This document shows positions 47,039-55,967 of a stretch of DNA of 64,000 nt, in pieces; within the stretch, counting starts at the first letter, position 1, and each line of letters opens with the position of its first letter. The position numbers and the translations under genes are program-made. Source of the DNA: Polynucleobacter sp. MWH-P3-07-1 (lineage in GTDB: Bacteria > Pseudomonadota > Gammaproteobacteria > Burkholderiales > Burkholderiaceae); NCBI RefSeq assembly GCF_018687555.1, contig NZ_CP061296.1, positions 248,001 to 312,000 on the forward strand, given 5' to 3'. The notes below the pieces were generated by a model. The model ran no database searches. It worked only from the letters and a program-made list of their open reading frames with translations, and was not told the DNA's origin.

Positions 47039-48766
47039 ATGAGCTACGTAAATACCAGCCTAGAAAAAATAATCGCCACTATTTGGAGCTTATTGGAGTC
47101 AGGTCAAAAAAAGTCAGCAAAACTATTTGTTTGCCTGAGTGTGGTTGCAACCCTTCTTGAAATGATGAGTTTGGGGATGATTATTCCTTTGCTTTATACG
47201 TTTACATCCAATACACATTCTCAAGCTACTGGAGTTTTGGGATATCTTTTTGATTCCTCTTTAATTAAAAATTTGAGCCTGATCAGTATTTTGGAATTGA
47301 TGATCATCCTTTTTGCTATTAAAAATATATTTCTTATTTTTCTAGTACGCTTTCAAGCTAAATTTGTATTTGGAGTTGAGGAGGCACTGTCAAATAAAAT
47401 TTATAGGCTTTATCTTAACCAGCCTTATCCATTTTTCTTGAAAAATAATTCTGCGCAACTTTTAAGAAATGTAATTCGCGAGCCTAGTCAATTCGCATAT
47501 AATGCACTTTCTCCCTTGTGCCTTTTGATTACCGAGTTATTTATTTCATCTGGTGTAATTTCTTTATTGATTGCCATAAATCCCTTGGGCGCAATAAGTT
47601 CCTTTTTGTTGTTTGGTGGATTAGGCTATATTTTTTATGCTTTTGCCCATCAAAAGATAGCTAAATGGGGAAAGGATCATCAATTCCATGAGGGGAAGCG
47701 ACTGCAAAACCTCCAAGAGGGGTTTGGGTCAATTAAAGAAATCCTGATTGGTTCTCTTCAAAATAAGTTTGCTGCGGCATATGCCGCACATATGAATGCT
47801 GGAGTAGTTGCTGGTGTCAAACAGCAGTCAGTACAGGCAGCCCCGAGGTTATTTATTGAAATCTTTGCGGTAATTGTATTGGCAGGAGTAGTAGGATTTT
47901 TTAGTGAAATTGAGCCCACTATGCTGCTGCCAATCATTGGTCTTTATGCGGCCGCTGCCTTTAGGCTCATGCCAAGTGTCAACAGAATTATCAATGCCCT
48001 GCAATCGCTTCGGTATTCTGAGTCTAGTGCTCATCTTCTTGCTACCGAGTTAGCTCAAAAAGATATATCACCTTTTGAGGTAAAAAGTGGTGAGGTGACC
48101 TTCAATCAATGCATCGAATTGAAAAATATTTCATTCCAATATGAATCTAGCACTAGCCTCCTATTTCAAAATATAAGCTTCTCCATCAGCAAGGGGGAGG
48201 TTATATTTTTATCTGGTCCTAGTGGCGCAGGAAAAACAACTTTAGTAGATATTATTTGCGGATTGCAGCGCCCTACAAGCGGACGGTTGCTTGTCGATGG
48301 GATTGAGGTGGAAGCTTTTATTAAAGATTGGCAAAAGCATATTGCATATGTTCCGCAAACAACCTTTCTTTTGGATTGAACGATTAGAGAAAATATTGTA
48401 TTTGGCCAACTCAATCAGGATATCGACGAGCAGCGCCTTGATGAAGTATGTAAAGCTGCCAGGCTAGATGAGGTCATAAATGGACAACCCCAGGGCATTG
48501 AGACTAGAGTGGGCGAACGTGGCAGTAGTCTTTCTGGTGGACAACGCCAAAGGGTAGGAATTGCAAGGGCATTGTATCGCGGAGGATCTTTATTGGTTCT
48601 CGATGAAGCAACAAATGCGCTTGATGCAAAGCTTGAGGCTGAGATTGTTCTCAATATTCTTGAGTTTACAAAAGGTATAACCAAGATTTGGATTGCACAT
48701 AATGATGATTTATTGAGAAATGTTAAAAAGGTAGTTGTTAAAAATCAAGGTATTGAAATAGCATGA
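47039..48766 (+). pseudogene. PglK/MsbA-like ABC transporter interrupted by an in-frame TGA
   Basis: A fused permease-ATPase that would flip lipid-linked oligosaccharides or lipids. Six transmembrane segments (residues about 25-320) are followed by an ATPase with Walker A LSGPSGAGKTTLVDI and Q-loop IAYVPQTTFLLD. At 48377-48379 a TGA stops the frame, and after it the same frame continues TIRENIVFGQ, then the signature LSGGQRQRVGIARAL, Walker B LLVLDEATNALD and the H-loop IAHND, to a stop at 48764-48766. The family has Gly between LLD and TIRENI, so GGA changed to TGA is the simplest explanation. Without readthrough, the 446-residue product lacks the signature and Walker B motifs. Confidence 0.9.
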
Positions 48767-48830
48767 ATGATTCTTTTTTTAAGATGGCGGAATCAAACTA
48801 TAGATAATTTATCTCTTCATTAGAGAGCAT

Positions 48831-50003
48831 ATGAAAAAAATATTATTGGTTGGAACCAGCTTCAGCGCAGCTCCCTTAGCACAATTCATTAAGAGTTTAG
48901 GATATGAGTTGGAGGTATGCGGCAATAAGCCAAGTGATCCGTGTGTAAGTTGGGCTGGCAAGTATCATTGCCTGGACTATTCCAATGCTGAATTTCTGTT
49001 GGATCTGGTTGAGAGAGAAAGTTATTGCGCGATCCTACCAACATGCAATGATGATTCCTATCTTTCGGTTATCAAAGTCGCAGAGACTTTAGGGCTGCCA
49101 GGACTTGATGACCTCGCTACAACACTAAAACTGCATGATAAATTTGAATTCAGAGGGTTTGCTGCAACACATGGAATTCCAGTTCCAAAAATTTGGACTT
49201 CCGACCCCGGGGGGGTTATTCCGCGACCTGCTAACTATCCCGTCCTAGTTAAGCCGGTGGATAGTTTTAGCGGAAAGGGAATTACAAAAGTTTCGAATTT
49301 AAATGAGCTATCTATGGCGATTGATAACGCTAAATTAAATTCTAGAACTAACAATTATGTTGTCGAAGATTTTTTGGATGGTACATTGCATAGCCATTCG
49401 GCATTTCTTAAAAACCAAAAAATTTACCATGATTTTTTTGTGGATGAATTTTGTACTATTTATCCCTACCAAGTTAATTGTTCCAACAGTCCATCTCGGA
49501 TAAGCCTGTCAATACAAAAGAAGATGCAAGCTTCCGTTGAGAAATTGGCAGCATTGCTGAACTTGTCTGATGGTTTACTTCACACACAATTTATTATTTC
49601 TGGTGGAGAGCTATATTTAATAGAATGTATGCGCAGATGTCCAGGAGACCTTTTTTATTACCTGATCAGTTTTTCAACTGGAAATTCATACGTTGGCAAT
49701 TATCTAAGGCCATTTATAGGTGAAGATTTTGATTTTTCTAAAATAGATGAATCGACTCCATGGTCACGTCATACTATTTCACTTAAAGAAGATGAAGTAA
49801 TACATGGATACTCAATTGACGTTGCGGCCGAGGAGCTAAGACTTTTTCAGTTGAGTGAATCTGGTGAACATATTAAAAAAGCCCCATTTGGAAAAATTGC
49901 CATCTTCTTTATGCGCTATCAATCTACGGCACAATTATTTGAATCCACAGAAAAAATGGCCGATAAAGTGCATTTTTTTACTAACCGGAATATTCCCTTA
50001 TGA
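48831..50003 (+). CDS. ATP-grasp domain protein, possible sugar/amino-acid ligase
   Basis: A 390-residue ATP-grasp enzyme. The N-terminal pre-ATP-grasp domain begins KKILLVGTSFSAAPLAQFIK; the ATP-grasp part has NYPVLVKPVDSFSGKGITKV and YLIECMRRCPGDLFY, typical of carbamoyl-phosphate-synthase-like ligases that join a carboxylate to an amine. A short C-terminal domain follows. Substrate unknown. It shares a four-base overlap with the oxidoreductase gene, so the pair likely works together on a glycan or nucleotide-sugar precursor. Confidence 0.8.
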   Translation: MKKILLVGTSFSAAPLAQFIKSLGYELEVCGNKPSDPCVSWAGKYHCLDYSNAEFLLDLVERESYCAILPTCNDDSYLSVIKVAETLGLPGLDDLATTLKLHDKFEFRGFAATHGIPVPKIWTSDPGGVIPRPANYPVLVKPVDSFSGKGITKVSNLNELSMAIDNAKLNSRTNNYVVEDFLDGTLHSHSAFLKNQKIYHDFFVDEFCTIYPYQVNCSNSPSRISLSIQKKMQASVEKLAALLNLSDGLLHTQFIISGGELYLIECMRRCPGDLFYYLISFSTGNSYVGNYLRPFIGEDFDFSKIDESTPWSRHTISLKEDEVIHGYSIDVAAEELRLFQLSESGEHIKKAPFGKIAIFFMRYQSTAQLFESTEKMADKVHFFTNRNIPL

Positions 50004-51148
50004 ACAAAAATCTTAAAAATGACTCTCATCCTGTCTTGAGAGTTGGCATTGTGGGAGGGGGGATTAATTCTGCTGTTGGGCGGGCGCATATGAGCGCCTT
50101 AAATGTAGATGGGCTATTCAAAGTTGTCGCCGGCTCCTTCAGTCGCAATCATGAAACTAATCTAAAATCTGGGATTAATTTTGGGGTGGATCTATCTAGA
50201 GTTTATGCAGACCATACCCAACTTATTCGCAGTGAAGCGGGAAATATAGATGTAATAATCGTATTAACTCCAACCTCCTCACATACCTCTCCCGTTATGG
50301 ATGCCTTAAATGCTGGGATTCCAGTCGTATGTGAGAAAACACTTACAGCAAATATTGATGATGCCGTACTCATACGAGATACCGAGAATAACAAAAATGG
50401 ATTTTTGGCTGTTACATACAACTATTCTGGTTATCCTGCTGTACGAGAGTTAAAGGAGATTGTTCGCTCAGGGCAGATTGGAAAGGTTCTTCATTTCGCT
50501 GCTGAAATGCCTCAAGAGGGGTATTTACGATTAAATGCAAGCGGACGACAGCTTCAACCTCAAAATTGGAGGCAAATGGATGGTGAGGTGCCCATGATTT
50601 ATCTGGACCTGGGATCGCACCTTCATCAGCTAACTTCTTTTATTCTAGGGGTGAGACCTTTGTCTGTTTTTGCTACCGAGCAAAAATATGGTTTATACCC
50701 TGTTATTGACTCAGTATCTGCATTAGTTAACTATGAAAATGGTGTCAATGGCAACTTCATTTTTGGCAAAACAATGCTTGGCTATCGCAATGGCCTTAAA
50801 ATTAGGATATTTGGCACTAAAGGTGCATTAGAATGGACTCAAACAGATCCAGAGAGAATCCAATTTGCCCATGCTGATGGACGTATTGAATTAAGGGATC
50901 GTGGTTATGAGGGCTTGGAATTTTCATCATCAAGATACGCCCGCTTCAAAGTGGGGCATCCTGCTGGTTATGTTGAGGCATTCGCAAACCTATATTTCGA
51001 TATTCATGCCGCTCTGACACAATACCTTAAACTTGGAACCTGGTCTTCGGAAAATGTTGTTGGTTCTAAATTTTCCTTAGATGGATTGAAATTAATGCTG
51101 GAAATGCATCAATCTGCTTTGAAGGGTTGTATTTCTCATTTAGATTAA
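50000..51148 (+). CDS. Gfo/Idh/MocA family oxidoreductase
   Basis: NAD(P)-dependent sugar oxidoreductase. The Rossmann motif GIVGGGINSAVGRAH is at residue 17 onward, VVCEKTLTANIDDAV holds the conserved Glu-Lys, and DLGSHLHQLTSFILGVRPL matches the C-terminal substrate domain with its HL-type histidine. Length 382 residues. Such enzymes oxidise or reduce C3 of UDP-sugars or inositols. The exact substrate is not evident. Confidence 0.87.
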   Translation: MNKNLKNDSHPVLRVGIVGGGINSAVGRAHMSALNVDGLFKVVAGSFSRNHETNLKSGINFGVDLSRVYADHTQLIRSEAGNIDVIIVLTPTSSHTSPVMDALNAGIPVVCEKTLTANIDDAVLIRDTENNKNGFLAVTYNYSGYPAVRELKEIVRSGQIGKVLHFAAEMPQEGYLRLNASGRQLQPQNWRQMDGEVPMIYLDLGSHLHQLTSFILGVRPLSVFATEQKYGLYPVIDSVSALVNYENGVNGNFIFGKTMLGYRNGLKIRIFGTKGALEWTQTDPERIQFAHADGRIELRDRGYEGLEFSSSRYARFKVGHPAGYVEAFANLYFDIHAALTQYLKLGTWSSENVVGSKFSLDGLKLMLEMHQSALKGCISHLD

Positions 51149-51257
51149 TCCTAAGTCATCCCGCTGAAAGGGTGATTTCGGATGGGTAACTATGTTGAGA
51201 ACTACAACCATTACTGAGAAATTTAAGATTTCTCTCTACAGAAAATAGGGCTATAAA

Positions 51258-52343
51258 ATGAGTTTTGATGTTGATGGGGTATCTCAAAAACTTGATTGGC
51301 CAAAATCATCAATTGAGTTTTGCGAGAATTTTTTTTACTCAAATAGGCCGAAATATATTCTCGGAAGAAATATTTATGCTGAGAGTGTTGCTAAGCTTAT
51401 CGAGGTAAACGGATTTATTGATGACTTTTCTAGTGAGCAGTCTTTTTTAAAGAAGCCCATCGTTAAATCAGCTCAAGTACCAAAAAACTCCTTAGTTTTA
51501 AATGTTGCTGGAGGTCGACCACTATCAGCTCGAGAAAAATTAAACCAATTGAGCCTTCAAAACCTGGATTATTTTGCTTTTTCAAAAATTTCTAAATTTC
51601 CTTTTCTTCCTCTGCGTTTTAATGAGGGATTTCAGGATGAGTTTTTATCCAATAAGCAAAAATACAATTGGATCTATCAGCTGCTAAAGGATGAAGAATC
51701 AAGGTGGATTTTTGAAAAGCTTGTTGCATTCAGATATGATCACGACATATCTCATCTTGAGGGATTTACTCAGAGAGAGGACGTTCAATACTTTGAGGAA
51801 TTTTTATTACTAAATAAAGAAAATGAAGTTTTTATAGATGTTGGTGGATTCAATGGTTATACAACCTTAGAGTTTATTAAACGATGCCCCCAATATTCTG
51901 CTGTTTATATATTCGAGCCTGATAAAAATAATTATCAATTATGCGTGTCTGCGACTTCTAAATTGCGCGATATTTATTGCTACCCACTCGGCCTTGGAAA
52001 TAAAAAAGAAACATTGCATTTCAGTACGAATGGATCTTCCTCTACTATTGCGGATGATGGTGATGCAATGATTGATGTAGATCAACTTGATAATTTAAGT
52101 CATATTGCCCCCAGTTTTATAAAAATAGATATTGAAGGCGGAGAATTTTCCGCAATCCAGGGGGCGAAAAAAATTATTTTAAGAAATCATCCAAGATTGG
52201 CGATATCTGTTTACCATAACTCAGGTGATTTTTGGAGAATTCCAGAGTTAATCTTAGGCATCCGAAATGACTATGAGGTATTAATTAGGCACTACACTGA
52301 ATCTATTTATGAGACAGTAATGTTTTTCTTGCCACGAAAATGA
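51258..52343 (+). CDS. FkbM family methyltransferase with extra N-terminal Rossmann-like domain
   Basis: SAM-dependent O-methyltransferase. The FkbM core begins near residue 190 with EVFIDVGGFNGYTTLEFIKR, followed by YIFEPDKNNYQLC and SFIKIDIEGGEFSAIQGAKK, the hallmark. The first 180 residues form a separate domain (YILGRNIYAESVAKL ... EVNGFIDDFS) that looks like a substrate-binding Rossmann module. Length 361 residues. Preceded by 109 bases without clear features. Probably methylates a sugar in the locus. Confidence 0.85.
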   Translation: MSFDVDGVSQKLDWPKSSIEFCENFFYSNRPKYILGRNIYAESVAKLIEVNGFIDDFSSEQSFLKKPIVKSAQVPKNSLVLNVAGGRPLSAREKLNQLSLQNLDYFAFSKISKFPFLPLRFNEGFQDEFLSNKQKYNWIYQLLKDEESRWIFEKLVAFRYDHDISHLEGFTQREDVQYFEEFLLLNKENEVFIDVGGFNGYTTLEFIKRCPQYSAVYIFEPDKNNYQLCVSATSKLRDIYCYPLGLGNKKETLHFSTNGSSSTIADDGDAMIDVDQLDNLSHIAPSFIKIDIEGGEFSAIQGAKKIILRNHPRLAISVYHNSGDFWRIPELILGIRNDYEVLIRHYTESIYETVMFFLPRK

Positions 52344-52521
52344 GCATGAAGTGTAATTTTAGAATGCTTTTCATTAAATGCCTGCCCCTTGATTTTTAAT
52401 GCGGGCGATAAATAGAATTTGCTATTAAAACATTCAGAAAATTATACATTCGAAATATATTATTATTTATAAATGTTATAGATTATTATGACAAATATAA
52501 ATAATTTCATGGAGCAATAGA

Positions 52522-53631
52522 TTGAGTTTTTACTTTTACAATCCAGTTAAATTAATTCATGGTAAAGATTCCCTTAAGAGAATGATTCATGAGATACCCG
52601 ATGGGGCAGTTTTGGCCATAATTCATGGTAATACACTGTCACACCATAAAGATTTGCTGCAATACCTGGAGGGCTTGCCCAAATGTACTTCGGTGGATTT
52701 CTATAAATATCCAGAATCCGAGCCTACTGAGGCTATAGTTGATGAATTAATATCGAAGCTTAAATGTGGCACCAATTTCATTATTGGCATAGGCGGCGGT
52801 AGTGTAATGGATGCCACCAAAGCGGTTGCGGTAGCATATGGAAATAAAATTGAAGCTGGTACATTAAAAAATAAAAATCCAATGGACTTGGGGTCATCGA
52901 TAAAGTTTGGATTGGTAGCGACTAAACCGGGTTCTGGATCCGAATTGAATAATGCTTATGTATTGATGGACGAGGGCGATCATTTGAAGCGATCATATTT
53001 TGGCCCACATTCTTTTCCTCAGTTTAGCGTTCAAGACCCAGTTTTTTATAAATCTCTGCAAGCTAAGGATTATGCATCTGGGTTAACGGACGCAATGTCA
53101 CATGTTATTGATCAATATTTAGTAGAGAGACCTGCAGATCTTGTGCAGGATTTAATGAGTTTAAATTTTCTGAAGATCGGCAGCAGTCTAGCTGACTTTT
53201 CAGACGCCCCTCGGGAAGAGGATTTTTCTAAATTGGCTTGGTTTGCTTCCATCGTATCTTCCGGTCTTCTCTCTAGGGGGGTTAAGGCTGGATGGGTGGT
53301 TCATGAGGTCGCCCACTCCCTTTCTAGTGCCCTAGGGATTGGACATGCTGAAAGCATTGCCCTTTCTTTTGAGAGGGTTATGTTACTTAAAAAAAGTCCA
53401 TTAGCAAGATTGCGCTTAATTGATCAGGCAATTAATGGAGCTCAAAATCCCTATCTTGGCACCGCGAAAGATCACGTTTTGCGGATAGTTGAGTTTTTTA
53501 AAAAAATTGGAATGCAAACGGATATAAATACACTAACAACCAAGCAGCATCAGGTGTGGAGAAGTAAAATAAAGGGGCTATGTCAAAATTTGAATAAAGA
53601 CGAGCTGGAGGAAATATGCAGTCAAACATAA
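52522..53631 (+). CDS. Iron-containing alcohol dehydrogenase
   Basis: Group III alcohol dehydrogenase fold. The nucleotide-binding loop IGIGGGSVMDATKAVA, the TKPGSGSELNNAYV segment, and metal-ligand regions SGLTDAMSHVIDQY and HEVAHSLSSALGIGHAESIA are visible. Length 369 residues. KdnB-type Kdo 8-oxidases are one group in this family, but no KdnA aminotransferase is next to it, so I leave the substrate open. The TTG at 52522 has a GGAG ribosome site ten bases upstream. Its stop overlaps the radical SAM gene start by 16 bases. Confidence 0.85.
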   Translation: MSFYFYNPVKLIHGKDSLKRMIHEIPDGAVLAIIHGNTLSHHKDLLQYLEGLPKCTSVDFYKYPESEPTEAIVDELISKLKCGTNFIIGIGGGSVMDATKAVAVAYGNKIEAGTLKNKNPMDLGSSIKFGLVATKPGSGSELNNAYVLMDEGDHLKRSYFGPHSFPQFSVQDPVFYKSLQAKDYASGLTDAMSHVIDQYLVERPADLVQDLMSLNFLKIGSSLADFSDAPREEDFSKLAWFASIVSSGLLSRGVKAGWVVHEVAHSLSSALGIGHAESIALSFERVMLLKKSPLARLRLIDQAINGAQNPYLGTAKDHVLRIVEFFKKIGMQTDINTLTTKQHQVWRSKIKGLCQNLNKDELEEICSQT

Positions 53632-54944
53632 GCTTTTACCCCAGATCATCAAAAGTAGAAATACGTAAAGACTCTTTGATTGAATCCGCGCCGGTCGGAT
53701 ATGAAGATTTTATCAGTCTGGCAAGAGGAAAGAACATCTATATACTTTCCGTAAACTTAGAGGGGATTGGTTTATCTAAACGTCTCCGCTCCCTTGGACT
53801 CAATGTAAAAAGTTTTCTTGATAGTAGGTTTTCTGGGTCTCGACATGGAATACCAGTCATGCATCCAGAAAGCTATTTTCAGTCATGTGACTCATCGTCG
53901 GATTTATTGCTGATTTGCACTAAAGATCGAGAATGGAAAGAAAATTTCTTGCATCTTGCCGCTACATCCGGATTTGAAAGATATAAAACTTTATTTACCC
54001 CATTGGATATTTGCCGATATTTTCCAACCATCGAGGTAGAAGGTAAATGTAATTTAGTATGCAAAACATGTGATATGGGCTTGCCAAGCGCAAATAAAGG
54101 CAGGGGTCATATGGGTATTGATTTGTTTAAAGATGTTCTTGACAAAATGGTTCAAGAGATTCCTTTGATGAATTCGGTTGCGTTATACACCTGGGGTGAG
54201 CCGCTCTTAAATCCTGATTTGCCGAAAATAATCAGGGAATGCAAAAGGCAAGGAGTTGCAAGCGAGGTTTCCACGAACCTGGAATACCACAAATATCTAG
54301 AGGAATTTTTGCTGGCAGAGCCAGATCAAATAGTTGCGCCTTGTGCTGGCGTTGGAGAGAGATATGAAAGAGGGCGCACCGGTGGAACATGGGATCAATA
54401 TCTCAAGGGATTGGAAAAAATTGCTGAGTATAAAAATAGGTTTAATTTAGATTACAACGTTCGAATTATGTATCACCTGTATAAGGATAATCTGGATGCT
54501 GATCTAGACTATATGAAAGATTTATCGAAAACATTTGGATTTTCTCTGATACCAATAGTCGCTCATATTTTCCCTGGGCAGGTTTATCAATATGCTGTCA
54601 ATGGCGTTGATATTCCAGATGTAATGCAGGAAGCCTCGGCCAACCTTATTTTCCCTTTAGAAGACCAGCTTCAATTCGCGCGCACAAAGAAGAGTAGTAA
54701 GTGTCATATTACAAATGCATTTCCTACTATCACATGGGATGGCAAGGTTCTTCACTGTTGCAACATGCAGAAGCCAACAGTAGGAAGAAGTAATTATCTT
54801 GATAAGCCCTTGAATGAATTTATCGAACAAAGAAATTCATCTCCTTTTTGTACAAAATGCATGAATGAGGTCGTCCATAAATTTTTTGACGTTAATATCA
54901 GTTTCGAGGAGTTTAATGGCGCTAGAAATGTCATACGCTTATGA
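53616..54944 (+). CDS. Radical SAM/SPASM domain protein
   Basis: The 4Fe-4S cluster motif CxxxCxxC is at residues 145, 149 and 152 (KCNLVCKTCDMG), followed by LYTWGEPLLNPDLPKII, typical of the radical SAM barrel. C-terminal SPASM-like cysteines lie at 363, 381, 382, 412 and 415. Residues 1-130 form a Rossmann-like domain (KNIYILSVNLEGIGLSKRL ... SFLDSRFSGSRHGIPVMHPE). Length 442 residues. A GGAGG ribosome site precedes the ATG. Substrate unknown; the context suggests sugar or nucleotide-sugar modification rather than peptide maturation, as no precursor peptide is seen. Confidence 0.9.
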   Translation: MQSNISFYPRSSKVEIRKDSLIESAPVGYEDFISLARGKNIYILSVNLEGIGLSKRLRSLGLNVKSFLDSRFSGSRHGIPVMHPESYFQSCDSSSDLLLICTKDREWKENFLHLAATSGFERYKTLFTPLDICRYFPTIEVEGKCNLVCKTCDMGLPSANKGRGHMGIDLFKDVLDKMVQEIPLMNSVALYTWGEPLLNPDLPKIIRECKRQGVASEVSTNLEYHKYLEEFLLAEPDQIVAPCAGVGERYERGRTGGTWDQYLKGLEKIAEYKNRFNLDYNVRIMYHLYKDNLDADLDYMKDLSKTFGFSLIPIVAHIFPGQVYQYAVNGVDIPDVMQEASANLIFPLEDQLQFARTKKSSKCHITNAFPTITWDGKVLHCCNMQKPTVGRSNYLDKPLNEFIEQRNSSPFCTKCMNEVVHKFFDVNISFEEFNGARNVIRL

Positions 54945-55953
54945 TGATTGCGAATTATCCAGACCATTTGAATTTGAATGGGTAAATAAATTCAAAAAAA
55001 AAATACAAGACAATAAACTAATCCTAGTTGGGAATGGTATAACTGCAGATGAATTTGCGGTAGTTTTTAAAAAAAATAAATTAAATTTTGAGCAGATCAC
55101 ACCGCAGAAATTTCTTGAATTTATAAAAATTGATTTAATAAATCAGAATTGTGGAAATTTTTATTTATTCGCTTCTCCAAGTATGGCGAATGAATTAAGA
55201 GGTAGTGCTAATGCAGTGGGATTGGTTTCGGGGGTGGATTATTTCACCTATACCCAGACCATCAGAAATAGATTTATTGTTGATTTAAGGGTCCCATATT
55301 CCCTTATTGATCTAGAAGGGTTGACTAGAGCATTCCACTTTATTTCAAAAATTCCCACCATGGCAGGTGTAGATATTATGAGCGCAGACTCCAGATCAGT
55401 AGCTGATATTGAATCTGTCCTAAAGTTATTTAGGAACACCCTTCATATAAAGATAATATTATTTCCATTGAACGAAAGTCACATAGATACTTCAATCTTA
55501 AAGTCAGCTGAAGTTATTGAATTAAATTGTTCGGCAATAAATATTGAAGAAAAAAAAGCTGCAAAATTGTTAAAAAAATTGAAATATACGCTCAAAGTTG
55601 ATAGGCGAGTTTTGCTGTTGGCAAGTGCTAGGTTAAAAGCAGTTGCGGATGAGGGTAATTGGGGTGCTGTATTTTATGAAAAAAATCACCCAAAATATTA
55701 TGATCAGCTTTTGATGAAGTTGGAGTCAGGATCTAATATAGACGGCATTGAATTTAAAATGGGCGATATGTGCTTATCACGTAGAATGTTTCCAGTTATT
55801 GATAAGAGGTTAAAACTAAAAACTTGTTCTCTTTATGGTGATATTGCAATGACTGATCATGCTATAGACAATTTAGATGCACCAGATTTCATTGGCAAAA
55901 GAGAGGCATTGTGCAATAGATGCATAAATAAAAAATTACACAGAATGATCTAG
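54916..55953 (+). CDS. Degenerate radical SAM/SPASM-like paralogue
   Basis: Not recognised as a named family, but it aligns by eye with the preceding radical SAM protein. It has an N-terminal Rossmann-like segment (LILVGNGITADEFAVVF) and a C-terminal cysteine set at 286, 304, 333 and 336, with C-x5-FP-x10-C and FI-x6-C-x2-C spacing like residues 363-415 of its neighbour. The CxxxCxxC cluster is missing; the matching area reads NRFIVDLRVPYSLIDLEG. It would therefore be a non-catalytic partner. The ATG at 54916 follows a strong AGGAG at 54907-54911. Length 345 residues. Confidence 0.7.
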   Translation: MALEMSYAYDDCELSRPFEFEWVNKFKKKIQDNKLILVGNGITADEFAVVFKKNKLNFEQITPQKFLEFIKIDLINQNCGNFYLFASPSMANELRGSANAVGLVSGVDYFTYTQTIRNRFIVDLRVPYSLIDLEGLTRAFHFISKIPTMAGVDIMSADSRSVADIESVLKLFRNTLHIKIILFPLNESHIDTSILKSAEVIELNCSAINIEEKKAAKLLKKLKYTLKVDRRVLLLASARLKAVADEGNWGAVFYEKNHPKYYDQLLMKLESGSNIDGIEFKMGDMCLSRRMFPVIDKRLKLKTCSLYGDIAMTDHAIDNLDAPDFIGKREALCNRCINKKLHRMI

Positions 55954-55967
55954 AAGACTTGATAACT

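Noticed and set aside
48377..48379. Selenocysteine encoded by the in-frame TGA
   Set aside because: The conserved residue at this place is Gly, ABC ATPases have no selenocysteine there, and I could not see an obvious SECIS-like hairpin right after the codon.
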